Positions 58,757 through 64,000 of a stretch of DNA of 64,000 bases are shown piece after piece. The notes under the pieces are model-generated. The model was not told the origin of the DNA, searched no databases, and saw only the letters and a list, made by a program, of their open reading frames with translations. The stretch is from the NCBI GenBank assembly GCA_050949225.1, contig JBMNFI010000002.1, positions 186,001-250,000 of the forward strand, read 5' to 3'. Every line of letters begins with the position of its first letter. The stretch's first letter is position 1. The stretch comes from JBMNFI01 sp050949225 (GTDB lineage Bacteria; Bacillota; Dehalobacteriia; UBA4068). Position numbers and translations under genes: made by a program.

Positions 58757-58785
58757 TTGACAGATTTTTAACGGTACGATATAAT
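58757..58785 (+). promoter_or_regulatory. Near-consensus promoter of glnA
   Basis: TTGACA (58757-58762), 17-base spacer, TATAAT (58780-58785), both hexamers perfect, about 62 bases before glnA. No GlnR box was recognised. Confidence 0.85.
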
Positions 58786-58846
58786 ATATATTTGTTAACA
58801 AGCTGCTTTTCCCGGTGATTAGAGTATTGTAAATGGAGGATAATTA

Positions 58847-60172
58847 ATGTATACGAAGGAACAAATTTTAGAATTAGCTGAAAAAAGCAAGGTTCGTTTT
58901 GTCCGCCTGCAATTTACTGATATCTTTGGGGTTTTAAAGAATGTTGCCATCACCTGCAACCAATTGGAAAAGGCCTTGGATGGGGAGATGATGTTTGATG
59001 GCTCCTCAATTGACGGTTTTGTGCGGGTTGAGGAAAGCGATATGTATTTAAAACCGGATTATTCCACTTGGTGTATTTTGCCTTGGGTGAAGGAAGGGCA
59101 GGTTACCGCACGTCTAATTTGTGATGTTTACAATTGTAAAAACCAACCATTTGAGGGGGATCCCCGCTATATTTTGCGCAAGGTTTTGGCGGAAGCGGCC
59201 GCTATGGGTTATTCTATGAATGTCGGACCGGAGGCTGAGTTTTTTCTTTTTCAAACAGATGCGGAGGGAGCGCCTACTTTAAAAACCCATGACAAGGCCG
59301 GTTATTTTGACTTAACGCCGGTTGACTTAGGTGAGAATGCTCGTCGTGATATGGTGATCACTTTGGAAAATATGGGCTATGAAATTGAGGCCTCACACCA
59401 TGAATGCGCACCCGGGCAACATGAAATTGATTTTAAATATGCGGAGGCTTTGACTGCCGCCGATAATGTGCAGACTTTTAAATATGTGGTACGTGTGGTC
59501 TCTCAAGAGCACAACTTGCATGCCTCTTTTATGCCTAAACCTCTCTTTGGAGAGGCCGGTTCCGGAATGCATGTTAATCAATCCTTATTTAAAGGGGATA
59601 AAAATGCCTTTTTTGATCCTGCAGGAAAAAAACAGCTTTCAGAGGATGCCTACTTTTATTTAGGTGGTTTATTGCAGCATGCGGCGGCCTATACTGCTAT
59701 TGTTAATCCTACTGTCAACTCATATAAACGTCTGGTTTCCGGTTATGAGGCACCTGTTTACATCGCGTGGGCCTCACAAAACCGTTCACCCTTAATTCGG
59801 GTTCCGGCCAAAAAAGGTCTTTCCACACGTGTAGAGCTGCGTTCACCAGATCCTTCGTGTAATCCTTATCTGGCTGTGGCGGTGATGCTTAAGGCGGGAT
59901 TAGACGGCATTAAAAATAAGATTATGCCACCGGATCCTTTGGAGTTTAATGTTTATAACCTTAACGAAATGCAACGTGAGGAATACCGGGTTAATTTGCT
60001 CCCAGGTACACTTAAGGAAGCTCTTGAACAGTTGCAGGAAAGCGTATTGATGCGCGAGGTTTTAGGAGATCACGTTTTTAATCGCTTTATGGCTGCTAAA
60101 GAAATGGAGTGGAACGATTATCGGACTTGTGTTACGCAATGGGAAATAGATCATTATTTAACTAAATATTAA
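58847..60172 (+). CDS. glnA: Glutamine synthetase type I
   Basis: 441 residues, GSI-alpha length. Forms glutamine from glutamate, ammonia and ATP. MMFDGSSIDGFVRVEESDMYLKPD, GPEAEFFLF, GSGMHVNQSLF, NPTVNSYKRLVSGYEAPVYIAWASQNRS and RVELRSPDPSCNPYLA are the diagnostic segments. The adenylylation loop of GSI-beta is absent, so feedback and a regulator, not adenylylation, should control it. It follows a perfect promoter and carries GGAGG before the ATG. Confidence 0.97.
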   Translation: MYTKEQILELAEKSKVRFVRLQFTDIFGVLKNVAITCNQLEKALDGEMMFDGSSIDGFVRVEESDMYLKPDYSTWCILPWVKEGQVTARLICDVYNCKNQPFEGDPRYILRKVLAEAAAMGYSMNVGPEAEFFLFQTDAEGAPTLKTHDKAGYFDLTPVDLGENARRDMVITLENMGYEIEASHHECAPGQHEIDFKYAEALTAADNVQTFKYVVRVVSQEHNLHASFMPKPLFGEAGSGMHVNQSLFKGDKNAFFDPAGKKQLSEDAYFYLGGLLQHAAAYTAIVNPTVNSYKRLVSGYEAPVYIAWASQNRSPLIRVPAKKGLSTRVELRSPDPSCNPYLAVAVMLKAGLDGIKNKIMPPDPLEFNVYNLNEMQREEYRVNLLPGTLKEALEQLQESVLMREVLGDHVFNRFMAAKEMEWNDYRTCVTQWEIDHYLTKY

Positions 60173-60177
60173 AAGGA

Positions 60178-60215
60178 TGCTCTTCGTTTTTGATAGACGG
60201 AGGGCTTTTTGCTTT
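60178..60215 (+). terminator. Probable terminator after glnA
   Basis: CTCTTCGT pairs with ACGGAGGG (two G-U pairs) and is followed by CTTTTTG. Confidence 0.5.
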
Positions 60216-60290
60216 ATCGTACTTGCTGAAAGATGTGTTTTTATGATATTATAAGAGGTAATTAAGAAACACCTGAAAAGAGGTGCCAAG

Positions 60291-61130
60291 ATGCGCTTTG
60301 TTAAGATGCATGGTTTGGGGAATGATTTTATTGTTGTCAATGGCTTTACAGAATCATTGCCCGCGGAGTTATCACTTTTAGCTAAAAATATTTGTCATCG
60401 TCAATTAGGAGTTGGCGGTGATGGCTTACTGGTAGTGGGCCCCACAGAAGCCGCCGGGGCGGATGCCTGTTTTGATATTTATAATTCGGACGGTAGTCGC
60501 GCCGAAATGTGTGGAAATGGTATTCGCTGTGCGACTATTTTTGCGCAAAAGGAAGGTATTTGTAAGCAAGAAATGATCAGTTTTGCTACTTTAGCCGGCT
60601 TAGTAAAGGCACAAATTGTTGATGGGCAAAACAATTTAGTCAAAGTTAAGATGGGTACGCCTTATCTCAATCCTCGGGAAATACCGGCAAATTTTGCCGG
60701 AGAGATGATGGTGAGTGCACCTGTTATTGTGGGCCATCATACTTATAACATGACTTTAGTTTCTATGGGAAACCCTCACAGTGTGATTTTTGTGGAGGAT
60801 GTGGAGAATTATCCTGTGCAAGAGGAGGGTCCTAAAATTGAAAAACATGATCTGTTTCCTGCTAAGACCAATGTAGAGTTTATCCAGCCTGTTACGGAAA
60901 AAAAATTGCGGATGCGGGTTTGGGAGAGGGGTTGCGGTGAAACATTGGCCTGTGGAACGGGGGCTTGTGCCGCAGTAGTGGCGGCGGTTTTGAATAATAT
61001 TTGTCAGAAGGATACTGATATAGAGGTTGTTTTGCGGCATGGTTCGCTGATTATTAACTGGGGTCGGGATAATCAAGTGACAATGACCGGACCGGCCGTT
61101 TACGTTTTTAGTGGACAATATGATGTTTAG
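60291..61130 (+). CDS. dapF: Diaminopimelate epimerase
   Basis: 279 residues. Converts LL- to meso-diaminopimelate for lysine and peptidoglycan. The two catalytic cysteines are in AEMCGNGIRC and LACGTGACA; MHGLGNDFIVV and GGDGLLVV also mark the family. AAGAGGTG precedes ATG 60291. It is followed 35 bases later by dapL, the preceding pathway step. Confidence 0.97.
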   Translation: MRFVKMHGLGNDFIVVNGFTESLPAELSLLAKNICHRQLGVGGDGLLVVGPTEAAGADACFDIYNSDGSRAEMCGNGIRCATIFAQKEGICKQEMISFATLAGLVKAQIVDGQNNLVKVKMGTPYLNPREIPANFAGEMMVSAPVIVGHHTYNMTLVSMGNPHSVIFVEDVENYPVQEEGPKIEKHDLFPAKTNVEFIQPVTEKKLRMRVWERGCGETLACGTGACAAVVAAVLNNICQKDTDIEVVLRHGSLIINWGRDNQVTMTGPAVYVFSGQYDV

Positions 61131-61165
61131 GATAAAATAAATTAGTTAATCGGAGGAGGTTTTTT

Positions 61166-62341
61166 ATGAAATTAGAAGCAAAGAGAATGAAAACAATTCC
61201 CCCTTATTTATTTGCGCGTATCGAGCAAAAAATTGCTGAGGCCAAAGAGGCAGGTGTCGATATTATCAGCTTGGGGATTGGTGATCCTGATAGTGCTACT
61301 CCCCAATTTATTATTGATGAAATGATTCAACAGCTGGCTAATAGCGAAAATCATCAATACCCTTCATCCGTTGGCATGACCATTTACCGGCAGGCTGTGG
61401 CTGATTGGTATAAAAAAAGGTTTGCTGTAGAATTAGATGCCAAAACGGAAATTTGCTCTTTAATTGGCTCTAAAGAAGGAATTGCCAATATTCATTATTG
61501 TTATGTTGATCCCGGTGATGTGGTTTTGATTCCAGACCCCTCTTATCCTGTTTATTCTACTGCTACCATGTTGGCCGGTGGTGAGCCATATTATTTGCCG
61601 CTTCAGGCTGAGCGGGGGTTTATTCCTGATCTTACGGTTATTCCCTCTGAAATAGTGAAAAGAGCAAAAATTCTTTGGCTTAATTATCCTAATAATCCGA
61701 CTGGGGCTATTGCGGATATAGGCTTTTTACAGGAAGCGGTGGCTTTTGCCAAGAAACATAATATCCTGCTTTGTTACGATAATGCTTATAGTGAAATGAC
61801 CTATGATGGTTATGAGGCTCCCAGTATTTTGCAAATTGATGGAGCAAAAGATGTTGTTTTGGAATTCAATTCTTGTTCTAAGCATTTTAATATGACAGGT
61901 TGGCGTATTGGCTGGGCTGCCGGTAATACGGAGGCGGTTAATACCTTGGCTTGCTATAAATCCAATGTTGACTCTGGTGCTTTTCAGGCTATACAGTATG
62001 CCGCGATTGCCGGACTAAAGGATCCGGATTCGACATTAGAAGGTTTGCGCAACATGTATGCTTCCCGCCGTGATATTTTAGTGGGTGGTTTGAATCAATT
62101 GGGTTGGAATTTGGCCATGCCTAAGGCTACTTTCTATGTTTGGGCACCGGTTCCCAAAGGGTACAGCTCGGCCAGTTTTGCCGAATACCTGTTGGATGAG
62201 GCAGGTGTAATTATCACACCCGGTAATGGTTACGGTGAAAGTGGAGAAGGCTATTTTAGGGCTACTTTGACTGTTACAAAAGAGCGGTTAGAGGAAGCTA
62301 TGGAGAGGATTAAAAAGGCTTTGGGTCAGGTTACTTTTTAA
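61166..62341 (+). CDS. dapL: LL-diaminopimelate aminotransferase
   Basis: 391-residue PLP enzyme making LL-diaminopimelate directly from tetrahydrodipicolinate, bypassing succinyl or acetyl intermediates. DIISLGIGDPDSATP, NYPNNPTGA, CYDNAYSEMTYDGY, and the PLP lysine in SCSKHFNMTGWRIGWAAG are visible. GGAGGAGG precedes ATG 61166. Adjacent dapF supports this over other class I aminotransferases. Confidence 0.93.
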   Translation: MKLEAKRMKTIPPYLFARIEQKIAEAKEAGVDIISLGIGDPDSATPQFIIDEMIQQLANSENHQYPSSVGMTIYRQAVADWYKKRFAVELDAKTEICSLIGSKEGIANIHYCYVDPGDVVLIPDPSYPVYSTATMLAGGEPYYLPLQAERGFIPDLTVIPSEIVKRAKILWLNYPNNPTGAIADIGFLQEAVAFAKKHNILLCYDNAYSEMTYDGYEAPSILQIDGAKDVVLEFNSCSKHFNMTGWRIGWAAGNTEAVNTLACYKSNVDSGAFQAIQYAAIAGLKDPDSTLEGLRNMYASRRDILVGGLNQLGWNLAMPKATFYVWAPVPKGYSSASFAEYLLDEAGVIITPGNGYGESGEGYFRATLTVTKERLEEAMERIKKALGQVTF

Positions 62342-62376
62342 TCAAAAGAAAACTTTAGGGTATAATATTAATAAAC

Positions 62377-62410
62377 AACTAAATGCCTACCTTAAGGTAG
62401 GCATTTAGTT
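62377..62410. terminator. Perfect 34-bp palindrome after dapL
   Basis: AACTAAATGCCTACC, TTAA, and its complement form a 15-bp stem, but only a short T run follows, so it may act as a terminator or processing site. Confidence 0.6.
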
Positions 62411-62438
62411 AAGCAACTATTTTTATGAGGTTAAGAAA

Positions 62439-63257
62439 ATGTTGGAAAGAAAGCTTGATCAAAGAGGACGGATTGCACCACTGGTGGGAATTGCTTTTGG
62501 CGGTGGCGGAATCAAGGCTGCTGCTCATGGTGGCGTAATGAAGGTTTTCGAAGAATATAATATCCCCGTTGATTTGGTAGCCGGCACTTCGGCCGGAGCT
62601 GCTTATGCCTCGTTATATGCCTATGGATATCGCTCTCAACATATCAGCGAATTGTTTCAAGGTGTTTCTCCGGACTATTTAATGAAAGTCCGACTGAGGC
62701 GTAACGGTTTGATTGATGGAAGAAGGTATGAAAAGCTAATTCGTGTTTGCACTGATAACGGCGACATTGAGGATTTATCTATGCCACTGGCGATTGTAGC
62801 AGTTGATCTGATTTCGGCGCAAAAGGTTGTTTTTACGGAGGGTAATATTTCCCGAGCGGTGCGTGCTTCCTCCGGTGTGCCGGGGGTTATTGCCCCTATT
62901 AAGTATCAAGAAATGCTTTTGGCTGATGGGTTTCTCTTGGATAATTGCCCGGATGGTGTTCTTTATGATATGGGGGCTGACCTTGTGATTGCAATTGATC
63001 TATCTTTTGAAGTAGAGGTAGAGCCCCAAGGGTTTCATGAAGTGATTGCACGGTCTATGGAAATTATGGCACAAAATTGTCAACAAAGTTCAGCGGATTA
63101 TGTTTTAAAGCCCATGACACAGCATGTGACTTTTTTGGATAAAAAAATGTTTAACCAATGTCGCGAGTGGGGCGAAGAATGTGCCAGAAAGCATATTGAG
63201 GAGATAATTCGTTTGATAGAAGCTAAAACCGTTGATCTTAACAAGAGGAGTGAGTAA
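62439..63257 (+). CDS. Patatin-like phospholipase
   Basis: 272 residues. Oxyanion loop IAFGGGGIKAAAHGGVM, nucleophile serine in GTSAGAAYASLYAYG, catalytic Asp in LADGFLLDNCP: the full patatin Ser-Asp dyad. Related to bacterial RssA/YlbK-type proteins that act on membrane lipids. It has no signal peptide, so it is cytoplasmic or membrane-associated. GAGGTTAAG precedes ATG 62439, and it is followed by the NadE-like gene after 2 bases. Confidence 0.9.
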   Translation: MLERKLDQRGRIAPLVGIAFGGGGIKAAAHGGVMKVFEEYNIPVDLVAGTSAGAAYASLYAYGYRSQHISELFQGVSPDYLMKVRLRRNGLIDGRRYEKLIRVCTDNGDIEDLSMPLAIVAVDLISAQKVVFTEGNISRAVRASSGVPGVIAPIKYQEMLLADGFLLDNCPDGVLYDMGADLVIAIDLSFEVEVEPQGFHEVIARSMEIMAQNCQQSSADYVLKPMTQHVTFLDKKMFNQCREWGEECARKHIEEIIRLIEAKTVDLNKRSE

Positions 63258-63259
63258 AG

Positions 63260-64000
63260 ATGAAGATTGCAGTAGGGCAGATGCCTGTTATTGCCGCTGA
63301 ACCGGAAAAAAATTACCAAACTGCAGGTCAATGTATCGCAGATGCCAAAGCACAGGGGGTGGAGCTTTTATTGCTGCCCCAATTGGCTATTTCAGGGGCT
63401 TGTGTCGGTGATAATTGGCGAGACCGGGGATTTATTGATGATTGTCTTTACTTTGGAGAAAAGCTTGCTGAGCTTACACAGGGTATAAAAGTGATTTTCG
63501 GTAATATTTTATACCAAGATCAAAAGTTGTCAGAGGCCGCTTATTTGGCGCAGGATGGGTTTTTAAAAAGACTTGATGCTTTTATTGCTCCAAGTGTTTT
63601 TTCTCATGAGGAAATATTTTCCCCCTCTTTGAAAGCTGCCGGGGTCAATGAATTAAAGATTAATCAGCGTACTGTGCAAACTGCAGTTGTTTTGGGTAAA
63701 TGGCAGGGTGAACTGCCACAGGCTGAATTGATTATCAACTTAGCACAGTTGCCCTTAGTTTTAGAGGAGAAGCAAAGTTATAGTCAAATAATGCAAAAAC
63801 AAGCTCACCAGGCCTGTTTTGCCTTTGTTAACAGTTGCAGCTTGCTTAATAATGGTAAAACCTTTTGGTCTTCTGCCGGTGGCAGCGAAATTTACGATAA
63901 ATCAGGTCGGCTGATTGTGGCAGCACCGCTTTTTACCGCCGGAGTTTATTGTGATCTGCAAGCTAAGAATTTTGAGGATGAGGAAAAAGTTTTTCAAGCT
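63260..64000 (+). CDS. Glutamine-dependent NAD+ synthetase-like protein, N-terminal part (cut by window end)
   Basis: 247 residues of a nitrilase-fold domain open to the window end: MKIAVGQMPVIAAEPEKNYQTA, LLLLPQLAISGACVGDNWRD, FIDDCLYFGEKLAEL. The GDxWRD...F..D pattern points to the N-terminal glutaminase domain of NadE. The usual catalytic Glu (PEL/PEM) is Gln here (LLPQLAISG), and the region where the catalytic Cys is expected reads VVLGKWQGEL without Cys. So the amidase half may be inactive. GAGGAGTGAG precedes ATG 63260. It is directly after the patatin gene. Confidence 0.65.
   Translation, partial: MKIAVGQMPVIAAEPEKNYQTAGQCIADAKAQGVELLLLPQLAISGACVGDNWRDRGFIDDCLYFGEKLAELTQGIKVIFGNILYQDQKLSEAAYLAQDGFLKRLDAFIAPSVFSHEEIFSPSLKAAGVNELKINQRTVQTAVVLGKWQGELPQAELIINLAQLPLVLEEKQSYSQIMQKQAHQACFAFVNSCSLLNNGKTFWSSAGGSEIYDKSGRLIVAAPLFTAGVYCDLQAKNFEDEEKVFQA

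Overview
The window reads as a low-GC, anaerobic, endospore-forming member of the Bacillota (Clostridia-like). The evidence is spoIIE, S-layer-homology (SLH) proteins, rubredoxin and rubrerythrin fusions, a hybrid cluster protein operon, and lysine/cell-wall genes of the LL-diaminopimelate aminotransferase type (dapF, dapL). No species can be named from the sequence alone. Layout: 1-16900 is mostly housekeeping on the plus strand: SLH protein (minus), spoIIE, tilS, ftsH, a gcvT relic, the folate/pantothenate run folP-folB-folK-panC, an Rrf2-type regulator with a cysteine desulfurase, a D-aminoacylase-like amidohydrolase, small flavin and ferritin-like proteins, and birA (minus). A tRNA-Ser(CGA) at 17306 is followed by two overlapping genes for unusual rubredoxin and ferredoxin-rubrerythrin fusions (17854-19505). 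A complete type I-C cas operon follows (cas3-cas5-cas8c-cas7-cas4-cas1-cas2, 19773-27381). Its cas3 is split by a frameshift at a run of six A, and a leader and a CRISPR array come next. The most unusual part is 27526-40673. After eight identical 33-bp repeats the array is interrupted by about 8.8 kb of phage DNA (28028-36863), then resumes with one perfect repeat, one spacer and one degenerate terminal repeat (36864-36963). The inserted DNA carries a truncated major capsid gene, scaffold, a MuF head protein with a toxin-like C-terminus and its small partner, portal, both terminase subunits, tail-fibre genes and a hicAB toxin-antitoxin module. Directly after the degenerate repeat comes a second decayed head-gene block (36964-40673), which is partly a diverged copy of the first. 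It looks like a store of capsid-toxin C-terminal cassettes with putative immunity genes: three paralogous small proteins, an orphan C-terminal cassette, a broken HD-hydrolase gene, scaffold fragments and a 5'-truncated minor capsid gene. From 40900 onward the window is chromosomal again: hcp and its ferredoxin partner with a divergent Crp/Fnr-type regulator and a palindrome at the class II activator position, small lipoproteins, acetyltransferases, a second SLH protein, a tRNA-Arg/Ser/Ser cluster, serS, rmuC, an exonuclease III gene, lgt, a CBS-domain protein, glnS, glnA, dapF, dapL, a patatin-like lipase, and the start of a NAD+ synthetase-like gene cut by the window end. A consistent but unproven reading is that loss of Cas3 function let phage DNA recombine into, and persist inside, the CRISPR array, where hicAB and the capsid-toxin modules may help to hold it.
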